Positions 1 through 8,917 of a DNA stretch of 64,000 nucleotides are shown here, piece after piece (the stretch's first letter is position 1; each line of letters starts with the position of its first letter). The notes below the pieces were generated by a model. It saw only the letters and a list, made by a program, of their open reading frames with translations, was not told where the DNA came from and searched no databases. A program made the translations under genes and the position numbers. The stretch is from Flavobacterium gilvum (GTDB lineage Bacteria > Bacteroidota > Bacteroidia > Flavobacteriales > Flavobacteriaceae): the NCBI RefSeq assembly GCF_001761465.1, contig NZ_CP017479.1:124001-188000 (forward strand), read 5' to 3'.

Positions 1-919
1 CTTCAGATCCTTTCTTATTTAAATGAAATGTATCATAGAAATAATAATCATTTTTTGAAATTAAATGATGTGATAAATCAATAAAATAAATATTTTTATT
101 TTTCTTTTGAATTAAGTTTATCTCCTCTATCAAAGGAGATTTTAGGGAGTCATATTCTTTATTTAGTCGTAATTTATTTTCTGGTGCCCAAACAAATATA
201 ATTTTTGTCGAGCTGTCAAGATTTAATTTATAAAAATCTGTCATCTTCTTTAAAATCTTCTTATATCTATTTGAATCTACACCTTCTTTAGATTTTCCTT
301 TTATTTTTTTTAAATTATGATATTCGATTTTAAATGTTCGATTTTGAGGACAATAGCCTTGGTAGGTGGTTGCATTTTCAATATTAAAAAATTTAAAATT
401 AGCATAAATTCCATTTTTTAATAATTTCAAATTTTGATTGTATTTTAGAAGAGGTAGATATTTTGTATCAGTATATTTGCTATCAAAAGACACCAATAAA
501 TCATCAATATCTGGATTATTTAAAAAGGGAATAAATTGAAATTCTTCAGGTAAAATGTCATTTTCATCAAAATGAGCTAAATCTATATTTTGAATAAGAA
601 TTTTTGGTTTTTTATTATTTTTTAAATAAATATTCAACTTCGAAAGTTGTAAATTATTACCACCGGCATTATAGCTAATATTGTAAGTTTTTAATCTAAG
701 TTTATCTTCTATGATTTTTGAATTATATCCAACAAATCCTCTTGAAGACCCCATTATAATGACATCACTATTGATTTTGCCTTCTAATGTATTTTGCCAA
801 TCATTATAAACATTATTTTGCCAATTTTGTAAACCTCTGTCTGCTAAACATTGAATAAGAAAAGCTACAGCTAATACAATTAGTATAATTTCGGAAATAT
901 AAAAAATAAATTTTCTCAT
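1..919 (-). CDS. SGNH-like O-acylation partner protein (3' end outside window)
   Basis: The frame opens with ATG at 919 and stays open for 306 codons to the window edge, so the C terminus is missing. Residues 1-25 are one hydrophobic segment, as in a membrane-anchored periplasmic protein. Near residue 56 is VIIMGSSRG, a block-I-like serine element, and near residue 296 is YDTFHLN, which supplies the DxxH pair of SGNH hydrolases. It starts 20 bases after the MBOAT gene stops and is surely co-transcribed with it. By analogy with AlgI/AlgX-type pairs, it would move an acyl group, probably acetyl, onto the polysaccharide in the periplasm. The pairing and motifs are seen; the acceptor and exact reaction are inference. 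Confidence 0.75.
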   Translation of the reverse strand, partial: MRKFIFYISEIILIVLAVAFLIQCLADRGLQNWQNNVYNDWQNTLEGKINSDVIIMGSSRGFVGYNSKIIEDKLRLKTYNISYNAGGNNLQLSKLNIYLKNNKKPKILIQNIDLAHFDENDILPEEFQFIPFLNNPDIDDLLVSFDSKYTDTKYLPLLKYNQNLKLLKNGIYANFKFFNIENATTYQGYCPQNRTFKIEYHNLKKIKGKSKEGVDSNRYKKILKKMTDFYKLNLDSSTKIIFVWAPENKLRLNKEYDSLKSPLIEEINLIQKKNKNIYFIDLSHHLISKNDYYFYDTFHLNKKGSE

Positions 920-939
920 CTATATTAATATCATTTTCG

Positions 940-2367
940 TTAAAATTGAAAGTAAATGAACTTATTATCAATACTAAACTGTCCTAATACCAATATTAAT
1001 AAAATTGTAAATGTTAATTTTAATTTAGAAAACTTATTCCCCAAAGGACAATCATGCTTTCTGTTTCTCCATTCTAAAACCATAAAAAAAGGCAACAAAA
1101 AAAGAACATTATAAGTAATTTGCTCTTTTACATTATTATAGTCAAAACTAAAAACTAAAATTCTTCTTATATAATCGATCGCATTCGTGATATTGTTTGA
1201 CCTGAAAAATATCCAGGAGAAACAAACCAGTACAAAAGTAATTCCCATGTGAAAAATCACCTTGATTGATTCAAAATTAAAACTGAGTGCTACATCTCCT
1301 ATATTATCTCGATTCTTTTTGAATAAAAGCAAAGGAATAAAATAAACTGCATTTATTAAGCCCCAAATAATATATGTCCAATTTGCTCCATGCCAAAAAC
1401 CACTCAGCAAAAAAATCAAAAATACATTTCTAATCTGCTTCCATTTATTTCCTTTACTTCCACCCAGCGGAATATAAACATAATCTCGAAACCATGACGA
1501 AAGAGAAATATGCCAACGACGCCAAAACTCGGCTATATCTCTTGAAAAGTAAGGATAATTGAAATTGCGTAATAAATCTAATCCAAACAATTTTGACATT
1601 CCTAATGCCATATCTGAATATCCCGAAAAATCGCCATAAATCTGAAATGCAAAATAGACTGTTCCTATAATTAATGTGACAGAATCCATTTTTTCATAAT
1701 TGTCAAAAATTTGATTCGCATAAATGGCACACGTGTCAGCTATGACAACCTTTTTGAATAATCCCCAAATTATTTGACTAATTCCTTCTTTAGATTTTTC
1801 TAAATCAAATCTTCTCTTTTCCTTTAATTGAGGCAACAAATGAGTAGCACGTTCAATAGGCCCGGCAACTAAAAGTGGAAAATAACTTACGAAAAGTGAA
1901 TAATCTACAAAATTATATTCGGCCTTAATTCTTTTAAAATAAATATCAATTACATAAGATAATCCGTGAAAAGTATAGAAAGAGATTCCAACCGGTAAAA
2001 CCACATCTAACAAAATCGGACTGGCTTTAAAACCGACAGTTGTCAGCATTTGAGCAAACGATTCTGAGAAAAAGTTGTAATATTTAAAAACTCCAAGAAA
2101 TCCTAAATTGACAGAAACGCTTAGCCAAAACCAAAACTTTCGTCCTTTATCATTATTGCTTTTTTCAATTCTGATTCCGGTATAATAATCGAGAAACGTC
2201 GAGAAAACTAACAGAAATAAAAAACGCCAATCCCAACAGGAATAGAAATAATAACTGGCAATAATAAGAAGTGCATTTTGTGTACTTTTTGTTTTGTTAA
2301 AAACGAACCAATACAAAAAAAACACTACGGGCAAAAAAATGAAAAAAGCCAGAGAATTAAAAAACAT
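940..2367 (-). CDS. MBOAT family membrane-bound O-acyltransferase (AlgI-like)
   Basis: A 475-residue multi-spanning membrane protein with the family hallmarks: RRWHISLSSWFRDYVYIPLG near residue 284 and the catalytic-histidine segment GFWHGANWTYIIWG near residue 325. Length and motifs match AlgI/DltB-type acyltransferases, which pass acyl groups across the inner membrane to a periplasmic acceptor system. The SGNH-like gene lies 20 bases downstream. Together they form an O-acetylation pair at the distal end of the polysaccharide run. The family call is firm; acetate as the donor group and the modified sugar are inferred from context. Confidence 0.93.
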   Translation of the reverse strand: MFFNSLAFFIFLPVVFFLYWFVFNKTKSTQNALLIIASYYFYSCWDWRFLFLLVFSTFLDYYTGIRIEKSNNDKGRKFWFWLSVSVNLGFLGVFKYYNFFSESFAQMLTTVGFKASPILLDVVLPVGISFYTFHGLSYVIDIYFKRIKAEYNFVDYSLFVSYFPLLVAGPIERATHLLPQLKEKRRFDLEKSKEGISQIIWGLFKKVVIADTCAIYANQIFDNYEKMDSVTLIIGTVYFAFQIYGDFSGYSDMALGMSKLFGLDLLRNFNYPYFSRDIAEFWRRWHISLSSWFRDYVYIPLGGSKGNKWKQIRNVFLIFLLSGFWHGANWTYIIWGLINAVYFIPLLLFKKNRDNIGDVALSFNFESIKVIFHMGITFVLVCFSWIFFRSNNITNAIDYIRRILVFSFDYNNVKEQITYNVLFLLPFFMVLEWRNRKHDCPLGNKFSKLKLTFTILLILVLGQFSIDNKFIYFQF

Positions 2368-2471
2368 AATTTATTTAAAAAATTGAATTTTATTTTGAAG
2401 TTGTAATCAACTAAAACTTTACAGATATATTCTTCCGGAAGTATATTAATGCTTATTTATTTTTTAATATT

Positions 2472-3260
2472 TTATGTTTTTTTATTCAAAAAATTATTTA
2501 TTTCAAATTTTATTTTTGCCATTTTAAAATCTCTCTTGATCGTTTTAAAAAAAACAAGTAAATTAGTAAAGAATATTTTTTTAATTAATGAAGCAACGAT
2601 TTTAATTTTACTATGATATGTTCGATTATATAGTTGAAACTCAGAAATTGTTTCATTCTTAAATCGATTCAATTCTGATTCCTCAGAGCGATTAATAAAA
2701 TAAAAGAAAGTTTCATCTATATCATAAATCTTATATCCTGCTTGGGTAACTTTTTCTGACCATTCTTTATCTTCTTTAAAAACTAACTTTTCATCAAAAT
2801 GAATTTGTTCCCAAACTTCTTTAGATAAAAGACCACATGCAGCCATAAATCCAAATTTTAATGGATCTTTCACTTCAAAATTATTTATTATTGCTCGTTC
2901 ATAGTTTTCAATACTATTAATAAAACGCAATCCTGCAAAATCTTTTTTATCCTTTATAAACTGAATCGAATTTTTAAAAAAACTTCCTCCGATAGGTATT
3001 GAATGAGAGCTTAACAAAAAAACATAATTATTTTTTGATTCCCTTATGCCTAAGTTTATGGCCTTTCCATAAGTGAATTGCTCAATATTTACAACCTTAC
3101 AGTTATATTTTTTGGCAACTTTAATACTATTATCAGTTGAATTATTGTCAACAATGATTATCTCATCAATGTCATCAGAATACCTTTTTGTTAATATACT
3201 AAGTGTTCTTTCTAAATAATCTGCTTCATTCTTATTCCGAATAACGACACTAATCATCAT
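2472..3260 (-). CDS. Glycosyltransferase family 2-like protein without a classical DxD
   Basis: A 262-residue protein with a GT-A N terminus: VVIRNKNEADYLERTL at the start and IIVDNNSTDNS near residue 35. Where GT2 enzymes usually carry the metal-binding DxD, this one reads LLSSHSIP (about residues 82-89). A later FKEDKEW segment (about residue 162) supplies the ED pair often seen in the acceptor region. There is no membrane segment, so it probably acts on the cytoplasmic face, adding a sugar to the lipid-linked glycan. Two ATG codons are adjacent at the start; either could be used. Donor and acceptor cannot be told from the sequence. Confidence 0.82.
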   Translation of the reverse strand: MMISVVIRNKNEADYLERTLSILTKRYSDDIDEIIIVDNNSTDNSIKVAKKYNCKVVNIEQFTYGKAINLGIRESKNNYVFLLSSHSIPIGGSFFKNSIQFIKDKKDFAGLRFINSIENYERAIINNFEVKDPLKFGFMAACGLLSKEVWEQIHFDEKLVFKEDKEWSEKVTQAGYKIYDIDETFFYFINRSEESELNRFKNETISEFQLYNRTYHSKIKIVASLIKKIFFTNLLVFFKTIKRDFKMAKIKFEINNFLNKKT

Positions 3261-3308
3261 AAATGTTTTTTTTAAAATTGGATCTTCCCCTTAATTAAAA
3301 ATCTCTTT

Positions 3309-4703
3309 CTAATTTAGAATCTCATCAACAACATTCCATATTTTTTCCGAGGCTTCAGTGGGTTTCTTCCCAACAATAATCTCAAACCACTCTTTTCCTT
3401 CTTTTACACTTGATTGATTTTTATCGATAATATCCTTAACATTTGCTGTTAGAGTCTTTTTATCAAACGCCCACAAAACTGCATTTTTACCAGGCATGGA
3501 TCGAAAATGGATATATTTATAATTTTGACCAATATCCCTAATTCCTTTTGTTAATTGAGGTTGTTCATAATCAAAAAACAAACATGATTTATTGTGCGCA
3601 ACAAAGTCAAAAACCATAGAAGAAGCAATATTTGCAACAAATTCTGTATGTTCACAAATGTTTGATTGAAGGGCAAAATCTTCTTTAGTTGGCATAATTT
3701 CATTCCAGAGTGTCCCTACCGGACGCCATAAAGGATCTATAGAAACAATAACATCTTTGTATTTTTCTAAAATAGAATCGTAACGGTTCGTAAAATCAAC
3801 TGGACATTTTCGATATATTATTCCAAGATTGTAGCCTTCTTTATTCAATTCAAGAACTGCCACTGCTAAATCTTCTAAGTAGTATTGATCTAAAGGTGAA
3901 GTAACTATATCATCTCCAGAAAAACAGATATAACGTTTATTCAAATCTAATTCATATTCCGCAAAAAATGCTTCTTTGGTTTGCAATAGATTTCTATCAA
4001 AATGACTTTCAAATTGTGGTGTTCCTGTAACAAAAACATCTTCGGATTTGACGTAAGGACAATATTGCAATAATTCTTTTTTCATGTGTTCACTCCACAC
4101 AAAATAGTAATCGGTTTCAACCAAAGTAGTAGCTTTCGGTAAATTATCCCAGGAAAATACAAATGTAGCTGTGGGAATTCCTAAATCTTGTGCAGCAACA
4201 ATGGGAGCTATAGCTTGAGTTGGACGTTGATTTGTACAAAAAACAAAATCGGGTTTATGCTCCGTTAATTGTTTTTTGCAATAAGCATATTTAGAGGTTT
4301 TACGCTCTAATTTTTTGACTTGTTTTCTGATAAATTTAATTCCTCTTTCATTCGACCCAAAAAAAACCAGTACATTAACAACTGTACTTTTAAAGGCATT
4401 TTTTAGACCCCTGTAAGATTGTGGAAAATTATAAGTGTTATATACTGTTTCATTAAATTTTTTATCAAAAAAATTTAATTCGGTACGCTTACGTGCTCTT
4501 GTAAAAATAGTGGTCAGAGGATGAATCGTCTGATTGTCAATTCTTATTTCCTGAAAGTCTAATTCCTTTTCAATTGAAAAAGGAGTGTTATTCCAATATG
4601 TAATATTATATCCTTTATTCTCTCCTATATCTTTAAACTTTGTAAATGCAAAATTTCGAAGGCCAACCCCATCAGGTAAAAAAATAAATATCTTTTTATC
4701 CAT
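3309..4703 (-). CDS. GT-B-like transferase of unknown specificity, next to neuB
   Basis: About 464 residues from the ATG at 4703. A longer frame from TTG at 4751 would overlap neuB by 44 bases, and an ATG at 4715 overlaps its stop by 8. The protein starts KKIFIFLPDGVGLRNF, has FVFCTNQRPTQAIAPIVAAQ and VTGTPQFE in the middle, and SSMVFDFVAHNKSCLFFDY near residue 370. The last segment resembles the donor-binding region of CDP-glycerol glycerophosphotransferases (TagF/TagB type). I do not recognise the exact family. Its place directly after the nonulosonate synthase and CMP-sugar synthetase suggests a CMP-nonulosonate or CDP-alditol user; this is inference only. Confidence 0.6.
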   Translation of the reverse strand: MDKKIFIFLPDGVGLRNFAFTKFKDIGENKGYNITYWNNTPFSIEKELDFQEIRIDNQTIHPLTTIFTRARKRTELNFFDKKFNETVYNTYNFPQSYRGLKNAFKSTVVNVLVFFGSNERGIKFIRKQVKKLERKTSKYAYCKKQLTEHKPDFVFCTNQRPTQAIAPIVAAQDLGIPTATFVFSWDNLPKATTLVETDYYFVWSEHMKKELLQYCPYVKSEDVFVTGTPQFESHFDRNLLQTKEAFFAEYELDLNKRYICFSGDDIVTSPLDQYYLEDLAVAVLELNKEGYNLGIIYRKCPVDFTNRYDSILEKYKDVIVSIDPLWRPVGTLWNEIMPTKEDFALQSNICEHTEFVANIASSMVFDFVAHNKSCLFFDYEQPQLTKGIRDIGQNYKYIHFRSMPGKNAVLWAFDKKTLTANVKDIIDKNQSSVKEGKEWFEIIVGKKPTEASEKIWNVVDEILN

Positions 4704-4707
4704 AGCA

Positions 4708-5583
4708 TTAAGCATTTCTATATTTAAGTTTATCTCTTTGAACCTGTTCAATTGGCAAAATATCCTGACTTTTAAACGTTAATGCTTTATACACAGCCTT
4801 TAAGTCTCTGGACAATTTTCGAACACCTTCTGGTTCTAATGATGCAGCATGATCTGTACCTTTCCAAGTACGATCTAAAGTATAATGACGTTCTATAATA
4901 TTTGCTCCCAAAGTATAAGCTGCTATATCTACAGCAATACCTAAATGATGTCCGGAAAAACCAATACTTTTTACCTTATCTGCATATTTATCTATCAGTA
5001 ATTTAATATCTAATAAACAAACATCCTCAAAAGGCACGGGGTAACCAGAAGTGCAGTTGTAAATAACCAAATCTTTATTACGTCCTTTATTCACAAAAAA
5101 ATCAACCAAATTACTTGTTTCGTCTTTTGTTGTCATTCCTGTTGAAATGTGAATCTCTCCTTTATAATTATCGCATAACCAATCTATCATTTCGAAATTA
5201 TTGTTACACGCCGATGGAATTTTGATAAAATCTGGATTCAATGAAGCAATCTCTTTTGCCGATGTCGTATCCCAAACTGAAGTTGAATATACAATCCCTA
5301 AATCTTCACAATACTCTTTAAGTTCTGCATGTTGCTGAAGATTAAATTCTAAAAACTCACGATGGGCACCATAAGTTTCCCCGTAAGAATTAGAAGGATT
5401 TGGGTGAGGCTTATTATATTGTTCAACTGTAAGCAATTCTTTATTATTACGTTTTTGGAATTTTACTGCATCTGAATTACAAAAAATCTTTGCAATTCTA
5501 ATCAATTCTTTAGCGATTACCATATCTCCTTTATGATTGCATCCAATCTCTGCAATTACAAAAGGTTTTTTATAATTATTCAT
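4708..5583 (-). CDS. neuB: Nonulosonic acid (sialic acid/Kdn-type) synthase, NANS-like, no SAF domain
   Basis: A 291-residue TIM-barrel synthase condensing phosphoenolpyruvate with a hexose or N-acylhexosamine (phosphate). Motifs in order: FVIAEIGCNHKGD (residues 9-21), AVKFQKR, KIPSACNNNF, STGMTT, GFSGHHLG and ERHYTLDRTWKGTDHAASLE. The last two read more like animal sialic-acid-9-phosphate synthase than like typical bacterial NeuB. The protein ends about where the C-terminal antifreeze-like (SAF) domain of full-length NeuB (about 340-350 residues) would begin, with no sign of a frameshift. It overlaps the CMP-sugar synthetase start by 8 bases. The fused HAD phosphatase next door fits a 9-phosphate product; the exact sugar is inference. 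Confidence 0.88.
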   Translation of the reverse strand: MNNYKKPFVIAEIGCNHKGDMVIAKELIRIAKIFCNSDAVKFQKRNNKELLTVEQYNKPHPNPSNSYGETYGAHREFLEFNLQQHAELKEYCEDLGIVYSTSVWDTTSAKEIASLNPDFIKIPSACNNNFEMIDWLCDNYKGEIHISTGMTTKDETSNLVDFFVNKGRNKDLVIYNCTSGYPVPFEDVCLLDIKLLIDKYADKVKSIGFSGHHLGIAVDIAAYTLGANIIERHYTLDRTWKGTDHAASLEPEGVRKLSRDLKAVYKALTFKSQDILPIEQVQRDKLKYRNA

Positions 5584-6733
5584 ATCTTTTATTATACTTC
5601 ATTATCAATTCGCATACTTCTCTAATTGCTCCGCCTCCTGACGATTTTGACAGAACAAAATCAGAGTGCAGTTTAATTATATCTGTAGCATTTGCTGGCG
5701 CAAAAGACCAGGAAACAGAACACATACTTGCCAAATCATTAACATCATCCCCTACATAAGCTAAAGCTCCAAAACTAGTGTTTTGTTCTTTAACAAAATA
5801 GTTTAAAAAAGAAAATTTATCCTTAACACCATAATAAGCATTTTTTATTTGAAGCTTATTCATTCTTTGCTTCACTAATTCAGAATTTTCTGAAGTAATT
5901 ACTACCACATCTATTCCGTTTTGTCTTAAAATTTCTAAGCCCATTCCGTCACGCATATCAAATTTTTTTGACAATTCCCCTTCTTTTCCATAAGTTACGC
6001 AACCATCTGTAAAAACGCCATCAACATCAAGAACCAGATACTCAATTTTTTGTTGTTGCTTTTGTTTCTTTTGACGCTCAATCAGCAAACTTTCCACCAC
6101 GCCCCAATCAGAATTACTATCAATTTCAATTAACGACTCTTCCGCCATTTTAACAATTCCTATTGAACCACTTATTCTACATTGAGAAGTCATAAAACTT
6201 TCTTTTGTAGTAGCGTAAACCGCGCCATTTTCAATAAGTAGCCCTTCAAAATCTTGACGTCTTGGTCGATTAAAAACGTTATAATTTTGAGCTTCCCCAT
6301 TAGCATTCCAAACAAAACGATGTGTTTTTACGACAGTCAAAGCAGAATCTTCCCCACCTTCAATTGACTCTAATACAGCATTTATATCTTTGGCAGTTGT
6401 GTATGGAGATGTAGCTTGCAACAAGCATATTACATCAAAATTATACCCAACCTTATCAGCAAATTCAATCATCGCACTTTCCGTAGAGGCAGTATCAGTG
6501 GCATTTTCTTTACTACGCAATAAAGGAATTACTTTTGTGCTCCAAGTATACTCCTTTTCTATAAATGTAACAATTTCAATATCATCTGTAAATACATATA
6601 CCTGATCTAGTTCTGAAAAAATAGCCTCTGAAAGTACCCATGAGAAAAGTGGACGTCCCACCATTTTCTTTTTATTTTTCCCAATAATTCCTTTAGAATC
6701 TTTACGAAGCGGGAGTATCGCTATTTTTTTCAT
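5576..6733 (-). CDS. neuA: CMP-nonulosonate cytidylyltransferase fused to a KdsC-like HAD phosphatase
   Basis: A 385-residue two-domain protein. Residues 1-225 are a CMP-sugar synthetase with the N-terminal P-loop-like LPLRKDSKGIIGKNKKKM and LLQATSPYTTAKD near residue 105. Residues 230-385 are a KdsC-type HAD phosphatase: YLVLDVDGVFTDG (catalytic DxD, about 232), VITSENS, and YVGDDVNDL (about 326). Vertebrate CMAS has the same architecture, and in Bacteroides thetaiotaomicron separate genes for Kdn-9-P synthase, phosphatase and CMP-Kdn synthetase lie together. One polypeptide could thus dephosphorylate the 9-phosphate and activate the acid. It overlaps the upstream GT4 gene by 4 bases and neuB by 8, so the genes are translationally coupled. 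Confidence 0.9.
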   Translation of the reverse strand: MKKIAILPLRKDSKGIIGKNKKKMVGRPLFSWVLSEAIFSELDQVYVFTDDIEIVTFIEKEYTWSTKVIPLLRSKENATDTASTESAMIEFADKVGYNFDVICLLQATSPYTTAKDINAVLESIEGGEDSALTVVKTHRFVWNANGEAQNYNVFNRPRRQDFEGLLIENGAVYATTKESFMTSQCRISGSIGIVKMAEESLIEIDSNSDWGVVESLLIERQKKQKQQQKIEYLVLDVDGVFTDGCVTYGKEGELSKKFDMRDGMGLEILRQNGIDVVVITSENSELVKQRMNKLQIKNAYYGVKDKFSFLNYFVKEQNTSFGALAYVGDDVNDLASMCSVSWSFAPANATDIIKLHSDFVLSKSSGGGAIREVCELIMKYNKRYE

Positions 6734-7821
6734 TTCAGAATGTTTTTTGCATTTTTAATTATTTCGTTCATGCCTAAATTCCATGAATTGGCAGTATATA
6801 AATCCTGAGGTATTGTTTCGAATTCATTTGGCATTACCATAAATTCAATTATGGCTTGCTCCCATTCTGAAATAAAATGAAAATTTTCTATAAGCTTTCC
6901 TAATTTTCCATATTGCAATAATTCAGGAACTCCTCCTATAGCTGAGGCAATGCAATAATTTCCACAATGCAAGGCTTCTAACAAACTTAGGCCAAATCCT
7001 TCGTGACAAAGAGTAGGAAACAAGTAACAATCTGCCGTTTGTAAGTAAGTCGCTAGTTGTTCATTTGGAATTCTGCCCAAATAATCAACCCCATCCTGAG
7101 GTTTTTTAGGTTCACATCCAATTACCCACAAAACTATATCCTGTCGAGTAGAATAAACTCGCTCCCAGGCATCGAGTAAAATATGTAACCCTTTTTTTGG
7201 TCGATCCTGTGAACACCAAACAAATACTTTTTTATCTGCAACTCCTTTATTTAGTTTTAAAACTTGTTTGTTTTTTTGTGAAAGTGGAAAAAACTTAGCA
7301 GTATCAATTCCATTATGCAGAACCGTAAAGCGTGTTGGTAAAATAGTATAATAATTTTTGTGCGCTAAATAAGAATCGTATGTTAATAATACCATTTCAT
7401 CTATGGCTTCAAAAAACCATCTTCCTTGAAAATTTTCAAAATGTGGAGGAAATCCGTGATAAAAGAATTGAAGATAACAATTCTGACGCAATCCTTTTTT
7501 ATCTAGAAATTTAAACAATGGTTTTACAACTCCATAATTATCCACGATTTGAATAATATATTTTTCGTCAGTTTTAAGAAGTTTTTCCAGTGCATTAAAA
7601 TAACTCAAATATGGATTTTTTTTCCATTTTTTTTGTAACCTTGTTTTAAAATCATTTTTAACAAAACTATATTTTACTGAATCCCATTTTTCTTCTGGCT
7701 CAGAACAAACTATAAAATCTATTAAATGATGGCCTTGCAGGTAATTTTTATACAAAGTTGGCCAACTTCCTATACTAGAAAAAGGGAGAGCCATTTGTGA
7801 AATGAGGATTACCTTAGACAT
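6730..7821 (-). CDS. Glycosyltransferase family 4
   Basis: A 363-residue GT-B retaining glycosyltransferase. The C-terminal donor domain carries NGIDTAKFFP (about residue 173), a KKGLHILLDAW segment, and the EX7E element EGFGLSLLE near residue 276. The N-terminal half is diverged. No transmembrane segment is visible, so it would act in the cytoplasm on the growing lipid-linked oligosaccharide. It starts 17 bases after the preceding GT2 gene and overlaps the CMP-sugar synthetase by 4 bases (ATGA), so it belongs to the same transcript. The sugar it transfers is unknown. Confidence 0.87.
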   Translation of the reverse strand: MSKVILISQMALPFSSIGSWPTLYKNYLQGHHLIDFIVCSEPEEKWDSVKYSFVKNDFKTRLQKKWKKNPYLSYFNALEKLLKTDEKYIIQIVDNYGVVKPLFKFLDKKGLRQNCYLQFFYHGFPPHFENFQGRWFFEAIDEMVLLTYDSYLAHKNYYTILPTRFTVLHNGIDTAKFFPLSQKNKQVLKLNKGVADKKVFVWCSQDRPKKGLHILLDAWERVYSTRQDIVLWVIGCEPKKPQDGVDYLGRIPNEQLATYLQTADCYLFPTLCHEGFGLSLLEALHCGNYCIASAIGGVPELLQYGKLGKLIENFHFISEWEQAIIEFMVMPNEFETIPQDLYTANSWNLGMNEIIKNAKNILK

Positions 7822-7838
7822 AAAATTCTGTTTTTTTT

Positions 7839-8915
7839 TTATAATTGTATAGTTAGCTTAATATTTTTTAAATTCTCTTCAACGACATATTTATAAACTG
7901 CATCTGAATAAAAAGCAATCAAATGTAACAAAAGAACATCATTTATTTCTTTGAGGCTATAATATTCCGGCACGCTTTTTTTCAAAAGTCTCTTGGCGCA
8001 ATATTTTAAAGTTTTAGGATAAGGATCTTCGTATATCAGAACTTCTAAAATTTGATTATTCAATTTTGGTAAAACAGAAAGCAAAAAATTATCTATTATT
8101 TCTTTCTTATTCTGCAACTTCAGGAAAACATCAGGCTTAGTTAATTTTTCAAACTGATATTTGTTAATCATATTACCCCAGCTTTCCTTATTTACAATAC
8201 TATTCTTAAGTATTGAATTCATTCGTAAATGCTCTTGGTTTATTTTTGTAATCGTATTGTGTTGTAAATCAGTTGTCAATTTTTTGTTTAAGGAATTTCT
8301 ATAAGTAGGATGCCATTGATGGAGCATTAAAATCTTTTCATCAAAAAAATTAACTTCCAATCCACTCATTTTCAAACGGGAATGAACATCTTCATCTTCA
8401 CCTCCCCACAAATGAAAGAACTCATCAAAGCCTCTAATTGAAAGTAAAGCTTCTGTTGGAAACAAAGATAATCCTTGTGCTCCTGGTGAACTCTCATATG
8501 CGACTTTATAATCTTCAAATTTTTTATTACTTTGAGTTTCTTTTTCATTTAAAAATCCAACTTTAAAAAAAACAGATTGTTTAGGATTTTTAATATTTTC
8601 CAAAACATGAACAAAGTCAGAAGAAAAAATCATGTCTATATCTGCAATAAATACAAAATCGGTTTTTACAAAATGTAATCCGATATTGATTGCTTTTGCA
8701 CGGGACCAAAGCTGTAAACTACAATAATTGTAATGATAAGTTACGAAAGGGTATTGAGAAATCAGATTAGCGATTTCAGAAGCGCTTTTTTCTGAAGATC
8801 CATAATCAATAAAAATCACCTTAAAGCCTTGATTGTTTTGAGCAGCCAACGAATCTAAAGAACGTTTAACTCTTTCTAATTCACGGTTACGATAAATATA
8901 TAAGACAGTTAACAT
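7839..8915 (-). CDS. Glycosyltransferase family 2 with galactosyltransferase-type C-terminal motif
   Basis: A 358-residue GT-A enzyme. IDYGSSEKS (about residue 36) is the nucleotide-binding loop, FIADIDMIF (about 90) gives the DxD, and GGEDEDVHSRLKMSG (about 171) is the GGEDxD element of Glyco_transf_7C domains in polysaccharide polymerising and galactosyl/GalNAc transferases. Residues 200-358 form an extra, mostly helical region without a motif I can name. Only 2 bases separate it from the GT14-like gene upstream. It probably adds a hexose or HexNAc; the assignment beyond family is inference. Confidence 0.87.
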   Translation of the reverse strand: MLTVLYIYRNRELERVKRSLDSLAAQNNQGFKVIFIDYGSSEKSASEIANLISQYPFVTYHYNYCSLQLWSRAKAINIGLHFVKTDFVFIADIDMIFSSDFVHVLENIKNPKQSVFFKVGFLNEKETQSNKKFEDYKVAYESSPGAQGLSLFPTEALLSIRGFDEFFHLWGGEDEDVHSRLKMSGLEVNFFDEKILMLHQWHPTYRNSLNKKLTTDLQHNTITKINQEHLRMNSILKNSIVNKESWGNMINKYQFEKLTKPDVFLKLQNKKEIIDNFLLSVLPKLNNQILEVLIYEDPYPKTLKYCAKRLLKKSVPEYYSLKEINDVLLLHLIAFYSDAVYKYVVEENLKNIKLTIQL

Positions 8916-8917
8916 AA

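Noticed and set aside
4708..5583. Truncated neuB pseudogene
   Set aside because: The frame ends cleanly, the next gene starts within a few bases, and no remnant of a SAF domain is seen in other frames; short SAF-less synthases appear to be a natural form.
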